Source: CAWARU01 sp963784575 (GTDB lineage: Bacteria > Pseudomonadota > Gammaproteobacteria > UBA6186 > Azoamicaceae). From it: a DNA stretch of 64,000 nucleotides. Shown here one piece after another: positions 8,859 to 17,789 of this stretch. The stretch is from contig CAWARU010000001.1 of assembly GCA_963784575.1 (NCBI GenBank), positions 1,302,001 to 1,366,000 on the forward strand, in the 5' to 3' direction. Within the stretch, counting starts at the first letter, position 1. Every line of letters begins with the position of its first letter. The notes under the pieces were generated by a model that made no database searches, was not told where the DNA came from, and was given only the letters and a program-made list of their open reading frames with translations. The translations under genes and the position numbers were made by a program.

Positions 8859-9902
8859 ATGAAAGCGGTTGTACTAGATGCATATGGAAGTGCAGAGAAC
8901 TTAACCTTACGTGATGTCTCCACTCCCAATCCTTCAGCACAGGAAATCCGGATCCGTATAAAGGCAGCCGGCTTCAATCCTGTTGATTATAAAATAAGAC
9001 TTGGGGCCTATGGAGATGGAAAAAAGGATCTTCCTAAAATCCTCGGATCTGATTGCAGTGGGGTTGTTGATGCAGTAGGTACTGGCGTTAAAGATTTTAA
9101 GATCGGTGATGAGGTATACGCCATGACTTTCGGACAAGGTTCCGGATGCTATGCGGAATTTTTGTGTCTACACGCTGACATGGTTTGTAAAAAGCCCAGC
9201 AATATTTCTTTTGAAGCAGCTGCCTCCGTACCACTTGCCTCCATGACAGCTTATCGTGCTATCAATGCAGTTTCTTCCGTTAAAAAAGGCGATAAAGTAT
9301 TTATAGCCGGTGCGGGCGGAGGAGTTGGATCATTTGCTGTGCAACTGGCAAAGCTTTCGGGAGCTGATGCAATTTTAACTGTTGCTGCAAATGAAAAAAG
9401 CGCTCTCGCCTTACAAAATGAATTGGGTTTTAAAAAAGATGAAATTCTATTCTACACCGGTAAAACAACAGAAGAACTTAAAGAAAGCCTATCAAGAATG
9501 AATCAGGGTCAATTATTCAACACCACATTAGATTTCGTGGGTAAGGATACAAAAAAACTCTGCTTATTATTGACAGGTAATTCTGGACATTTTGTCACAA
9601 TATTACCTGAATCGCACGAATTTAACCTTCCAGTTTGGGGCGGCAGGGAAAGTATTTGTTTTAATCGAAATCTGTCTCTGCATTTTGTATATGTTGGTTC
9701 AGAAGCAACCTCAGGCGACAGCGGAAAATTTGTTATCTATAAACAAAATTTACAAGCCATTTCTGATTTGATTGAAAAGGGCAGCCTCAAAGTACCAAAC
9801 ATTAACATTGTGGGTGATCTCTCTGTTGAAACAGTTCGAGAAGCCCATCGGTTACTGGAAGAAGGACATGTCAAAGGAAAATTAGTCATGCGAGTCCCTT
9901 AA
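8859..9902 (+). CDS. Zinc-type alcohol dehydrogenase-like / NADPH:quinone oxidoreductase
   Basis: The product has 347 residues, normal for the medium-chain dehydrogenase/reductase superfamily. GAGGAAG precedes the ATG. Family features are the N-terminal GroES-like fold with GFNPVDYKIRLGAY and LGSDCSGVVDAVGTGV, followed by the Rossmann NAD(P)-binding loop AGAGGGVGSFAVQLAK near residues 150-165. The C-terminal end (LLEEGHVKGKLVMRV) is typical of quinone reductases. The catalytic zinc ligands of true alcohol dehydrogenases are not evident, so reduction of quinones or enones with NADPH is more likely. It is cytoplasmic. Palindromic repeat debris lies directly upstream and downstream. The exact substrate cannot be told from sequence. 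Confidence 0.88.
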   Translation: MKAVVLDAYGSAENLTLRDVSTPNPSAQEIRIRIKAAGFNPVDYKIRLGAYGDGKKDLPKILGSDCSGVVDAVGTGVKDFKIGDEVYAMTFGQGSGCYAEFLCLHADMVCKKPSNISFEAAASVPLASMTAYRAINAVSSVKKGDKVFIAGAGGGVGSFAVQLAKLSGADAILTVAANEKSALALQNELGFKKDEILFYTGKTTEELKESLSRMNQGQLFNTTLDFVGKDTKKLCLLLTGNSGHFVTILPESHEFNLPVWGGRESICFNRNLSLHFVYVGSEATSGDSGKFVIYKQNLQAISDLIEKGSLKVPNINIVGDLSVETVREAHRLLEEGHVKGKLVMRVP

Positions 9903-9949
9903 TGAAGGAAGTGAGGCCAATATGTACAAAGTATTGTTATTCTGCCACC

Positions 9950-9995
9950 AATTGGTGCGTCCAAAACGGCTGTCCTGCCGTTTTGTGCCTCAAAG
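9950..9995. repeat. Fragment related to the interior hairpin of the MITE-like element
   Basis: The hairpin-forming stretch caaaacggctgtcctgccgt matches, in reverse orientation and with few changes, the stem-loop at 5494-5517. It is a decayed repeat fragment inside the 290-bp gap between the oxidoreductase and pilin genes. An 87-codon open frame crossing it looks non-coding. Confidence 0.5.
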
Positions 9996-10192
9996 TCTTC
10001 CCGTTTTTTCTACATACAAACAGGAGACCCAGAAGTTTACATATCTCAGAACTTTCAAATCCCTACAAGGGTACTTGTTTGTCACCCATATCCATATCCG
10101 ATAAATATCAGATTGTTCATAAGTTTCTCTTATCACAAAATAGCGAAGTACTGAATTTCAATTAAACAAATGGACTTTAAGCATGGTGAATA

Positions 10193-10633
10193 ATGGTAAA
10201 TAGAAGCTCAGCCTCTGGATTTTCTTTAATAGAATTACTCGTCACACTCGCCATCATGAGCATATTAGGGTCAATAGCAATACCCGCCTACCAAGATTAT
10301 GTCACTCGCGCAAAAGTGACTAACATGCTTGCGCTGGCACAATTTATTAAACTTCAGGTGGCTGAAAATATCATCTTGGGTCCTATCAATGAAATACAAG
10401 CAATTAAAGATCGAGACACCATTAAAGAACTTTCAGTTAAAGATAATGTAATCACAATTATTGGAAATTCTGTGAAACTGGGGATCACATCAAAAGAGAA
10501 AGGTAAGGAGCAAGCAAAGGATTTAACACTAAAGATCACTCCTGAAACGGATCATAGCGCTATTATTAGTTGGAAATGCACTGTGGAACCCATTGAGTTC
10601 AACAAATATGTACCAGCAGAGTGCCGCTCGTGA
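10193..10633 (+). CDS. Type IV pilin-like protein (prepilin)
   Basis: The product has 146 residues. It has a short prepilin leader ending in Gly9 and the conserved core G^FSLIELLVTLAIMSILGSI with Glu at +5, the recognition site of prepilin peptidase PilD and the hydrophobic assembly helix. The AIPAYQDYVTRAKVTNML segment is typical of type IVa major pilins. Two Cys near the end (WKCTVEPIEFNKYVPAEC) can form the C-terminal disulfide loop. The globular part is short. It would be assembled by the inner-membrane pilus machinery, but no other pil genes are here, so it is an orphan locus. GGTGA precedes the start by 4 nt. It could be a minor pilin rather than the main subunit. Confidence 0.85.
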   Translation: MVNRSSASGFSLIELLVTLAIMSILGSIAIPAYQDYVTRAKVTNMLALAQFIKLQVAENIILGPINEIQAIKDRDTIKELSVKDNVITIIGNSVKLGITSKEKGKEQAKDLTLKITPETDHSAIISWKCTVEPIEFNKYVPAECRS

Positions 10634-10636
10634 ACT

Positions 10637-10864
10637 TTATTCCGAGCCGATCCCTGGAAACCAGGCTCTAAATTCAGGAACGGCTTTTGGTAAATTGTTT
10701 TGGTTGCGGGGTGCGGTTTCAGAAAGCATTTCTTTAACGCGACGATCTTCTGCACTTTGATACGCTGCGGCTTCTTCAGGCGTCATGCCGAGAGGACGTC
10801 TTTCTCCACAGGCAGAGAGTAAAATTACTATTGCGCAGAAAAAAACTAATTTCAATGTTCTCAT
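10637..10864 (-). CDS. Small lipoprotein
   Basis: The product has 75 residues, with a type II signal peptide: MRTLK, the hydrophobic run LVFFCAIVILL, then lipobox LSAC with Cys19 as the acylated residue. The mature part is about 57 residues, charged, with TPEEAAAYQSAEDRRVKEML predicted to be helical. It resembles the short entericidin-like or DUF-type lipoproteins common in gammaproteobacteria, but I cannot name the family. It is convergent with the pilin gene, and the two stop codons are only a few bases apart. The strand downstream shows no clear terminator. Confidence 0.72.
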   Translation of the reverse strand: MRTLKLVFFCAIVILLSACGERRPLGMTPEEAAAYQSAEDRRVKEMLSETAPRNQNNLPKAVPEFRAWFPGIGSE

Positions 10865-10920
10865 TTTACGCCTCCTTACTTATGGATTTATGGATGTTGC
10901 CGGTCTCAGTTACTTGACCC

Positions 10921-11706
10921 CTATATTATACGCAACACATCCGTCACTATATGTAGCAAAACTTCAGTCACGATTAATAGAATTATAGTCCATTCTAAGC
11001 GAGACGAATGCTGATGGTTAAGCTCTGCTGCCAACATGTCAAACAATTCTTGCAGAATAACCAAACGTTGATTCAAAACATTGACGCGTCGTTCACGATC
11101 CAAATAGTGTGCCATTTGAGCATACAGCGGCTCCAGATCGGAATGTTCCCAGAAAAATTCAGGCGTATCCAATAATTCCTGGTGCAGATTAATGGAGCTT
11201 CTATCGATAAACAAACGGCCCATCATGCGACGTGTATCTTTACGAGATAAGCGTATATTCCCGCGTTGCGCCAGCAATTCAGGCAATTCTCTGGTGAGAT
11301 GAATGGTTTTTTGGATAGTTTGCTCAAATACTGCTAATTTAACGGATTGCGCCATGCCATGGGAAAAGGCAAGTTTAGTTAAGATATCTCGTTCTGGGAG
11401 AATAATTTCATCATCCACTATTTTCGCTTGAGTACCATATTCATAAGTAAACACATCGTCTTCCACTGGCTCGACGTGTTGTTGTTCGAATTCACGGATG
11501 GATTGAAGGATCTGTCTTTCTTCAGATAGCTCAAGCCCCCAGCACACTAAAGCGCCATAGGGAAAAAAGAATACATCTGCATCTGTGGGTCTTAATTGTA
11601 TATGCAAGACTTCTCGATACCGAGAAACCGTATAGTTTGATCTGAGATAGCCAAGTAACCCTGCTGTATCAAAGCCGGTAGCTGTGCAATAAGCAACACA
11701 TCGCAT
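10921..11706 (-). CDS. RMD1/YagE-like (DUF155) membrane-anchored protein
   Basis: The product has 261 residues and fits the RMD1 (DUF155) family: the N-terminal CTATGFDTAGLLGYLR segment, the FFFPYGALVCWGL strand motif, EYGTQAKIVDDEIILPE, then a helical part ending with an RVNVLNQRLVILQELFDML helix and one C-terminal membrane helix (LEWTIILLIVTEVLLHIV). Family members such as yeast Rmd1/Rmd8 and mitochondrial RMND1 are tail-anchored; RMND1 supports mitochondrial translation. The bacterial role is not established. Placement beside the translation factor gene ettA (divergent) is suggestive but may be chance. Inner membrane anchoring with a cytoplasmic bulk is inferred. Confidence 0.87.
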   Translation of the reverse strand: MRCVAYCTATGFDTAGLLGYLRSNYTVSRYREVLHIQLRPTDADVFFFPYGALVCWGLELSEERQILQSIREFEQQHVEPVEDDVFTYEYGTQAKIVDDEIILPERDILTKLAFSHGMAQSVKLAVFEQTIQKTIHLTRELPELLAQRGNIRLSRKDTRRMMGRLFIDRSSINLHQELLDTPEFFWEHSDLEPLYAQMAHYLDRERRVNVLNQRLVILQELFDMLAAELNHQHSSRLEWTIILLIVTEVLLHIVTDVLRII

Positions 11707-11863
11707 AAAGCGAACTTAATAATCCTAAAGAATGTGATACAATTCTACCATATTGTAATCAGAATAGGCAGGGAGCAGGGTATTCAAATTTTGATATTTT
11801 TGTTATTTATGTTATCTTGGTAACATATTCTAAATGTTCTAAATGTACTTTTTAAGGTGAATC

Positions 11864-13549
11864 ATGTCATATATTTTTTCAATGCATAAAGTCGGTAAAA
11901 TCGTCCCTCCCAAAAAAGAAATTCTAAAGGACATTTCTCTTTCCTTCTATCACGGTGCCAAGATCGGAATTTTGGGTCTGAATGGCTCCGGAAAATCCAC
12001 CTTATTAAAAATTATGGCGGGCGTTGAACGCGATATCCTGGGAGAAGCCACCCCTCAAAAAGGGATAAAAATCGGCTATTTGCCGCAGGAACCGCAACTC
12101 GATGAAACCAAGGATGTTCGCGGCAATGTTGAGAGGGGCATTGCAGAAACCAAAGCCCTCTTAGACCAATTTAATGAAATCAGCATGAAATTTGCAGATC
12201 CTAACCTCGGTGAAGCAGAAATGAATGATTTGTTACAAGAACAAGGTGAACTGCAAAATAAGATCGATGCTGCAGGCGCCTGGGAGCTCGAACGAAAATT
12301 GGAAATTGCTGCTGATGCACTTCGCTTACCCCCCTGGGATGCACCAGTCTCCAAGCTTTCTGGTGGTGAACGGAGACGTGTCGCACTCTGCGAATTACTT
12401 CTATCTACTCCCGATATGTTGCTCCTCGATGAACCCACCAACCATTTAGATGCCGAGAGCGTCGCTTGGCTCGAACGTTACCTCCATACTTTCACAGGTA
12501 CAGTAGTTGCAGTAACACACGATCGCTACTTTTTAGACAATGCGGCAGGCTGGATCCTGGAGCTCGATCGAGGACGCGGTATTCCTTATGAAGGAAATTA
12601 TTCCGCATGGCTGGAACAAAAAGAAAAACGTCTTGAAATGGAAGAAAAACAAGAGTCCGCTCACAACCGCACCATTAAAGCAGAACTGGAATGGGTTCGA
12701 ACCAATCCCAAGGGACGTCGTGCCAAAAATAAAGCCAGAATCGCACGCTTTGAAGAGCTCAACTCAAAGGAATTCCAAAAACGCAATGAAACGAACGAGC
12801 TTTACATCCCACCAGGTCCTCGTCTCGGAGAACAAGTCATAGAGCTCGATCATGTCTGCAAAAGTTTCGGAGACAGACAATTGATCGACAACCTCAATTT
12901 CAGAATGCCGAAGGGTGCAATTGTCGGAATCATTGGACCCAATGGCGTCGGTAAAACCACCCTATTCCGCATGATTACCGGCCAAGAACAACCTGATTCA
13001 GGTGCTGTTAAGTTTGGTGAAACTGTGAAACTTGCCTATGTGGATCAATCGCGCGACAGTCTGAATGCGAATAAAACTGTTTGGGATGAAATATCCGATG
13101 GCCAAGACATCATGATGGTTGGCAATTTCGAAATGCCATCCCGTGCCTATGTTGGACGTTTCAATTTCAAGGGTTCTGATCAACAAAAACGTGTCGGAGA
13201 TCTCTCAGGCGGTGAAAGAAATCGCGTTCATTTAGCCAAGCTCTTGAAGAGCGGCGGCAACGTATTGCTGCTCGACGAGCCCACCAATGATTTGGACGTA
13301 GAAACCTTACGATCTCTCGAAGAAGCGCTGCAAGCTTATCCTGGCTGTGCCATGGTTATCTCGCATGATCGCTGGTTCTTGGATCGTGTTGCAACTCATA
13401 TGTTGGCTTTTGAAGAAGATGGTAAAATTACCTGGTTTGAAGGGAATTATACTGAGTATGAAGAAGACAGAAGAAAGCGATTAGGGGATGATGCTCTACA
13501 ACCGCACCGTATAAAATTCAAAAAGCTGCAAGCAGTAGCAGGGGGTTAG
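11864..13549 (+). CDS. ettA: Energy-dependent translational throttle protein EttA (ABC-F)
   Basis: The product has 561 residues, close to the 555 of E. coli EttA. It carries two ABC ATPase domains without membrane segments: Walker A GLNGSGKS (~38-45), signature LSGGERRRVAL (~165), Walker B MLLLDEPTNHLD; then GPNGVGKTT, LSGGERNRVHL and VLLLDEPTNDLD in the second half. The linker between them (~240-320, rich in Lys/Arg/Glu) is the P-site tRNA interaction motif of ABC-F factors. The N-terminus MSYIFSMHKVGKIVPPKKEI is typical of EttA. In E. coli it binds the ribosomal E site and gates the first elongation step according to the ATP/ADP ratio. AAGGTG precedes the start. Confidence 0.97.
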   Translation: MSYIFSMHKVGKIVPPKKEILKDISLSFYHGAKIGILGLNGSGKSTLLKIMAGVERDILGEATPQKGIKIGYLPQEPQLDETKDVRGNVERGIAETKALLDQFNEISMKFADPNLGEAEMNDLLQEQGELQNKIDAAGAWELERKLEIAADALRLPPWDAPVSKLSGGERRRVALCELLLSTPDMLLLDEPTNHLDAESVAWLERYLHTFTGTVVAVTHDRYFLDNAAGWILELDRGRGIPYEGNYSAWLEQKEKRLEMEEKQESAHNRTIKAELEWVRTNPKGRRAKNKARIARFEELNSKEFQKRNETNELYIPPGPRLGEQVIELDHVCKSFGDRQLIDNLNFRMPKGAIVGIIGPNGVGKTTLFRMITGQEQPDSGAVKFGETVKLAYVDQSRDSLNANKTVWDEISDGQDIMMVGNFEMPSRAYVGRFNFKGSDQQKRVGDLSGGERNRVHLAKLLKSGGNVLLLDEPTNDLDVETLRSLEEALQAYPGCAMVISHDRWFLDRVATHMLAFEEDGKITWFEGNYTEYEEDRRKRLGDDALQPHRIKFKKLQAVAGG

Positions 13550-13567
13550 GAACCAAAACCCCTAACC
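13544..13567 (+). terminator. Weak hairpin at the ettA stop codon
   Basis: GGTTAGG (13544-13550) pairs with CCTAACC (13561-13567) across a 10-nt loop; the ettA stop lies in the left arm. No U-tract follows, so terminator function is uncertain. Confidence 0.3.
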
Positions 13568-13643
13568 TCTGTGAAGTACCTAGAAGTACCTGATTTGACA
13601 AAGAAGCTATCGCTGGACCCCTGCTTCAACTCAAGAAAAAAAA

Positions 13644-14984
13644 TTAAGATTTTCCTAAATTTTTAAATGCGTGCGCCTGCATCAACTTCGTAGCTTGCTT
13701 ACTATTTGTCTCAAACTTTGTCACTTTACTTTTTTTGAGTATATTCTGGATATAATGCAAATGATTGGGGGCTGGGTTTGGATCTGGATCTACTTTAATG
13801 AGATTGCTGTCCGGAATATTTAACTTAACCCTTGCGATCTGTAAATTAGTCCGATCTTGATCGATAAGATAGACCGCATTAATATCAATAATATGGAAAT
13901 GCAACATGGCCCTAAAAATGTCTAAATTTTTACCAATGGTAAGATCTTCGGTCGTATTCAAATCTGGCGGCACATAGAATATCTGCTGTTTTTCAGATTC
14001 TGAAAGTCCTAAATTATTTATCATCGCATAAATGGTTTCAGGGTATCTAGAATTTGAGGCAATACAAATGCAATCTTCATTGTCCAGAATATCTTTGAAG
14101 ATAGCATGAAGAATTTCTTTATTCTTCATGCCATATTTTAAGAATAAAAATTCCACCAAATCTGATGAAGCATGGCCCGGTGCTACTCCCATCTTTTTCA
14201 GAATGCGATGAAAATGTTCATTGACTAAAGTGTTGTCGAATTCGAAAACAAAAATTTTCTTTTTGATCATAATGCCTTGCAATGGTAGTGATGCAACATT
14301 ACCATGATTGACACTATTGGCATTGTTAAGATTGTTGACATTATTTATAGTATTTACATTGCTCCCATAACCTGTTCCATTTGTTGAGGTATTGTTGCAT
14401 ACGAATGCGGTGCTGAATGCATTCTGAAACAAACTTGCAGATCCATTATTTGCAACTTCTTTTGTTGAGCGTCCCAGGGAGGCTGTAGCCGATACACCGG
14501 CATTATTTTCAAATCCAGCTCGTGCAGACCAATCTGTTTCAAACCCGGCCTGTTCGGCCTGTTCAGTTTCAGCTTGTGGCAATTGTTTTTGAACAAGCTG
14601 CTTTTGTATGAGCTGTAGTATTTCTTCACTTTCTTTATCTTTGCAACGGATAGTTCGCTGCTTCGCAAGCGCATAAACTTGATTTCGAATAATTTGGCCG
14701 TCCGTATCGGTCCATTCGAAACCAGAAGGAGAATTGTCTAGTTCTGCCCCATAGTGAATCAATAACTCTACTAATATTTTGCTGCCGCCATCTTTAATTG
14801 TTTTACAAAGCGGCGTAATGCCTGGTTGGACTTCTCCATTGACATCTACCCCATACCTTAACAAGTCTTGGATTTCGGAGAGTTTTTCTTTATTGCCTAA
14901 ATTTTGACCAGAATGATGATCGGGCAATAATGCGAAGAAAATTTGATTAAGATTGTTGTTAGTAATCGATGGTAATTTACTCAT
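13644..14984 (-). CDS. Ankyrin plus HAD-like domain protein (effector-like)
   Basis: The product has 446 residues. Residues ~20-95 contain two ankyrin-type units (RYGVDVNGEVQPGITPLCKT, then SKILVELLIHYGAELD). A linker (~130-235) is low complexity, with an Asn/Val-rich run NTINNVNNLNNANSVNHGN. From ~240 a HAD-like domain follows: motif I region KKIFVFEFDNTLVN, motif II-like CICIASNSRYPET, and motif IV-like AVYLIDQDRTN. At the position of the nucleophilic Asp of HAD phosphatases there is Glu248 (FEFDNT), with Asp250 as the second acidic residue, so normal phosphotransfer may be lost. No signal peptide. An ankyrin-HAD fusion points to a host-directed role, by inference. It is convergent with ettA. 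Confidence 0.75.
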   Translation of the reverse strand: MSKLPSITNNNLNQIFFALLPDHHSGQNLGNKEKLSEIQDLLRYGVDVNGEVQPGITPLCKTIKDGGSKILVELLIHYGAELDNSPSGFEWTDTDGQIIRNQVYALAKQRTIRCKDKESEEILQLIQKQLVQKQLPQAETEQAEQAGFETDWSARAGFENNAGVSATASLGRSTKEVANNGSASLFQNAFSTAFVCNNTSTNGTGYGSNVNTINNVNNLNNANSVNHGNVASLPLQGIMIKKKIFVFEFDNTLVNEHFHRILKKMGVAPGHASSDLVEFLFLKYGMKNKEILHAIFKDILDNEDCICIASNSRYPETIYAMINNLGLSESEKQQIFYVPPDLNTTEDLTIGKNLDIFRAMLHFHIIDINAVYLIDQDRTNLQIARVKLNIPDSNLIKVDPDPNPAPNHLHYIQNILKKSKVTKFETNSKQATKLMQAHAFKNLGKS

Positions 14985-15281
14985 ACATCCCTAGCCTACC
15001 CGTCATAATGTAAGAAAAATATCTAACTACGGTCAAAAATTACGATACCTACTAAACTACAATACCCATATATATTGGAAAGGTTGTGGAATTAATTTGG
15101 AATTAATCACATTTTATTTCCAAAAATTCTAGGTATCTTATGTTATACAGCGGATTGAATTCAGTTTGCAATAGGTATTTTCGGTGTTAAATAACTATTT
15201 TGTTAATTTATTATATTTTTTTAATGGTTTTTTATCTAGATTCAGTCAATAAATTATAATTATTTTATAATTAATAATAGG

Positions 15282-16649
15282 TCACAGGTGCGCTAAGGCC
15301 TGACTGATCCTAGCTACCGGTACGACCTCCATACCGTCGATATGACTTTTTGGCGCATTACCCTGCGGCACAATTGCCCGCTTAAATCCATGCTTAGCCG
15401 CTTCTTTTAAACGTTCTTGCCCGCTTTGCACCGGCCGAATTTCACCCGCCAATCCCACTTCACCAAAAACGACGAGATCAGTAGACAGCGGGCGATTCTT
15501 TAAACTTGATAACACCGCCAAGAGCACAGCCAAATCTGCACCTGTTTCATTCACACGTACACCACCCACTATATTGACAAAAACATCTTGATTGTAAGTG
15601 ACAACGCCGCCATGACGATGCAGCACCGCCAAAGCCAATGCGAGTCGATTTTGATCTAAACCGACTGTGACACGTCTGGGATTTGCCAAATGACTTTCGT
15701 CCACAAGCGCCTGAACTTCTACAAGCATTGGGCGGCTTCCTTCCCAAGTCACCATCACGACACTGCCTGGGACAGGTTCTGAGACGCGAGATAAAAATAT
15801 TGCAGAGGGATTTTGAACTTCTTTTAAACCACGATCGGTCATTGCAAAAATACCAAGTTCATTGACCGCACCAAAACGATTTTTAATGGCTCTAATGACA
15901 CGAAAACGGCTATCGGATTGTCCTTCAAAATAGAGGACCGTATCTACCATGTGCTCTAATACACGAGGACCCGCTAAAGTACCTTCTTTGGTGACATGCC
16001 CCACCAAAAACAAAGCTGTTCCAGTTTGTTTTGCGAAGCGTACCAGCTGAGCTGCACTTTCTCGCACTTGACTGACAGCGCCAGGTGCTGCTTGCAAGAG
16101 TTCGGTGAACACGGTTTGAATAGAATCGATTACCATGACCTGCGGTTTTTCTGTTTCAGCAATGCTCAAGATTTTTTCAACTTGTGTTTCTGCCAACAAG
16201 CGCAAACCTTGGAGAGGCAGATCCAATCGATGCGCACGCAATTTGACTTGCTGCAGCGATTCTTCGCCAGTAACATAAAGTGTTTTTTGATGTTTGCTTA
16301 AATGAGAAAGTGTTTGTAAGAGTACAGTTGATTTTCCAATGCCGGGGTCTCCGCCCATCAAAGTGACTGAACCAGAAACCAACCCGCCGCCTAGCACACG
16401 ATCCAATTCAGAAAGACCTGTGCAGACCCGCACTTCTTCTGTCATCGGGACACTCGCCAAATCTATGACGGAAGTGTAGCCTTCAGCCGCAAAACCCCGA
16501 AAGCGTGGATTTAAACTTGCTTTGCTGGGTGCTGTTGCAATGATTTCTGTCAGACTATTCCAAGCCTCGCAATCGCTGCACTGCCCGCTCCATTTGGGAC
16601 TGATTGCGCCGCATTCTGTACAACTGTATGAAACCTTTGCTTTTGTCAT
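15282..16649 (-). CDS. radA: DNA repair protein RadA
   Basis: RadA is a RecA-like ATPase that drives branch migration in recombinational repair. With the start at 16649 (MTKAKVSYSC) the product has 455 residues, like E. coli RadA (460); a longer frame to 16697 would overlap the divergent gene and is not supported by the family. It has an N-terminal zinc finger (Cys10, Cys13, Cys24, Cys27), Walker A GGDPGIGKST, the RadA-specific KNRFG motif (AIKNRFGAVNELG), and a C-terminal Lon-protease-like domain (RVNETGADLAVLLAVLSS) without protease function. It is divergent from the gene at 16680, with about 30 bp between the starts. Confidence 0.96.
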   Translation of the reverse strand: MTKAKVSYSCTECGAISPKWSGQCSDCEAWNSLTEIIATAPSKASLNPRFRGFAAEGYTSVIDLASVPMTEEVRVCTGLSELDRVLGGGLVSGSVTLMGGDPGIGKSTVLLQTLSHLSKHQKTLYVTGEESLQQVKLRAHRLDLPLQGLRLLAETQVEKILSIAETEKPQVMVIDSIQTVFTELLQAAPGAVSQVRESAAQLVRFAKQTGTALFLVGHVTKEGTLAGPRVLEHMVDTVLYFEGQSDSRFRVIRAIKNRFGAVNELGIFAMTDRGLKEVQNPSAIFLSRVSEPVPGSVVMVTWEGSRPMLVEVQALVDESHLANPRRVTVGLDQNRLALALAVLHRHGGVVTYNQDVFVNIVGGVRVNETGADLAVLLAVLSSLKNRPLSTDLVVFGEVGLAGEIRPVQSGQERLKEAAKHGFKRAIVPQGNAPKSHIDGMEVVPVARISQALAHL

Positions 16650-16679
16650 GTTCTGATTATACTCGCCGATATAATAACT

Positions 16680-17108
16680 ATGCAACACATAGAACAAGCA
16701 CCCAGAGAATTATTGATCAATTCACGCCAGGTAACTAGGTTCTCCCAAGGCCCTATTTTTGAATTTGTTTTAGACGAAAACCTGCGTGTTTTAGAGTGTG
16801 TCCAGATTGAATCCGTTCGGTTTGGTAAAATTTCTCCCGTCACAGAACCGATGAATACACTCGAAGGATATTTATTTGAATTAAATCATGTCCGCGTTAA
16901 TCCAAAGATTGATAATAGTTATGTGATTAATCGCTTAACGCAAGCTTTATATGAAATCAATGTGAAGGTTTCAAATCCGCCCGATCCAAGATCCATGGCG
17001 ACTTGTTTCAAACCACTGGGGGAGATTAGTGACAATGTTCGCTTTTACCTCAACAGAGAAGGCAACCTTGTCTTTCTATCTCCCTCAATGCGTTTTCGAG
17101 TGATCTAA
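16680..17108 (+). CDS. Conserved-looking hypothetical protein
   Basis: The product has 142 residues. I do not recognise the family. It is an alpha/beta protein with strands FEFVLDENLRVLECVQIE and NVRFYLNREGNLVFLSPSMR and a helix SYVINRLTQALYEINVKV. No signal peptide or membrane segment. It starts about 30 bp from the divergent radA start, so the two promoters must overlap. The TAA stop (17106-17108) is the first three bases of a repeat-element terminus (taaccgttcagg), so the original 3' end may have been replaced by the insertion. Start choice is not backed by a clear ribosome-binding site. Confidence 0.55.
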   Translation: MQHIEQAPRELLINSRQVTRFSQGPIFEFVLDENLRVLECVQIESVRFGKISPVTEPMNTLEGYLFELNHVRVNPKIDNSYVINRLTQALYEINVKVSNPPDPRSMATCFKPLGEISDNVRFYLNREGNLVFLSPSMRFRVI

Positions 17109-17256
17109 CCGTTCAGGCACTGCCATCGAACGCCCATCTTTTGACTCGCGCTGTCCATGGCGCTCGAGACCTTCGGGCTTCTCCGCCTATTCGGCGTTTC
17201 CAAAATGGCTGCCCTACTGTTTTGTCTACATTCAAGCTGGAGACCTTGAACAGTTA
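17106..17256. repeat. Degenerate MITE-like element with short inverted ends
   Basis: The ends taaccgttcagg (17106-17117) and ccttgaacagtta (17244-17256) are imperfect inverted repeats. The interior (17138-17225) is a diverged reverse copy of 5490-5570, including the gcgtttccaaaa hairpin region. A similar start (taactgttcaggcac) occurs near 8673. No gene is seen in the rest of the gap to 17364. Confidence 0.5.
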
Positions 17257-17363
17257 CAGCCCTAGTGATCTCTTCCAAGCAAAATCATGCTTGGAAGATA
17301 CTGCTAATCACTGTTTTTACTGCTTTTAATCAAATATACTGCTATTGATTAAACTTACTGCTA

Positions 17364-17789
17364 TTAATCATGTTTTTTATGCTTTTTATGTTTCTTGCCA
17401 TGGTGTTTGCCATGATGTTTGCCTTTGTGTTCCTTTTCATGCTCTTTCTTTTCTGATTTTTCGGACTTTTCCTTGCCATCTTTGTCCTTGCCATCTTTGT
17501 CCTTGCCATCTTTGTCTTTATCTTTTCCATCTTTATCTTTGCCATCCATCTTTTCTTTTTCATCTGACTTCATGGATTTTTCAGATTTTTCGCCTTTATG
17601 AGACTCGCGAGCCTTTCGGAGTTTATCCTCATCTTCTTTGAGTTTCTTTTTGTCATCTTTGATATCTGATTGGATCTTTTGAACATCTGAATCATTGCTT
17701 GAACTCTTGTCTTTATCCTGCTCCCAGGCAAAAGCTGTCGGAGTCGCCAATGATGCAGCTATTAATAAACTTAAAGCTAAATTTTTCAT
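17364..17789 (-). CDS. Secreted Lys/Asp/His-rich low-complexity protein
   Basis: The start is taken at 17789 (MKNLALSLL), which has GGGGATA at proper distance; an in-frame ATG 21 nt upstream lacks this. The product has 141 residues. Residues 1-22 are a Sec signal peptide ending in TAFA. The mature protein is almost entirely charged: a Lys/Asp/Glu helix, then KDKDG repeats, then a His/Lys-rich tail (HKGKHHGKHHGKKHKKHKKH). The tail could bind divalent metal or polyanions. I know no family with a defined function; similar low-complexity periplasmic proteins occur sporadically. The repeat part corresponds to tandem 15-bp DNA repeats, so length variation between strains is likely. Confidence 0.72.
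   Translation of the reverse strand: MKNLALSLLIAASLATPTAFAWEQDKDKSSSNDSDVQKIQSDIKDDKKKLKEDEDKLRKARESHKGEKSEKSMKSDEKEKMDGKDKDGKDKDKDGKDKDGKDKDGKEKSEKSEKKEHEKEHKGKHHGKHHGKKHKKHKKHD
17471..17515. repeat. Three tandem 15-bp coding repeats (GKDKD unit)
   Basis: The 15-bp unit CCTTGCCATCTTTGT is repeated three times exactly and continues in degenerate form to about 17550. It is in frame, encoding Gly-Lys-Asp-Lys-Asp on the minus strand. Confidence 0.8.

Noticed and set aside
9902..10165. 87-codon frame after the oxidoreductase gene
   Set aside because: It has no ribosome-binding site, crosses repeat debris, and its Cys/Pro/Ser-rich translation resembles no protein.
16650..16697. Longer N-terminus for RadA
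   Set aside because: The extra 16 residues are not part of the family and would overlap the divergent gene's start; the zinc finger begins at the usual distance from ATG 16649.
17141..17329. 62-codon frame
   Set aside because: It lies entirely within a degenerate repeat element and its continuation.
17345..17641. Plus-strand frame rich in Leu/Ser/Pro/Cys
   Set aside because: It is the antisense of the Lys/Asp-rich repeats of the secreted protein gene, which has a signal peptide and ribosome-binding site.
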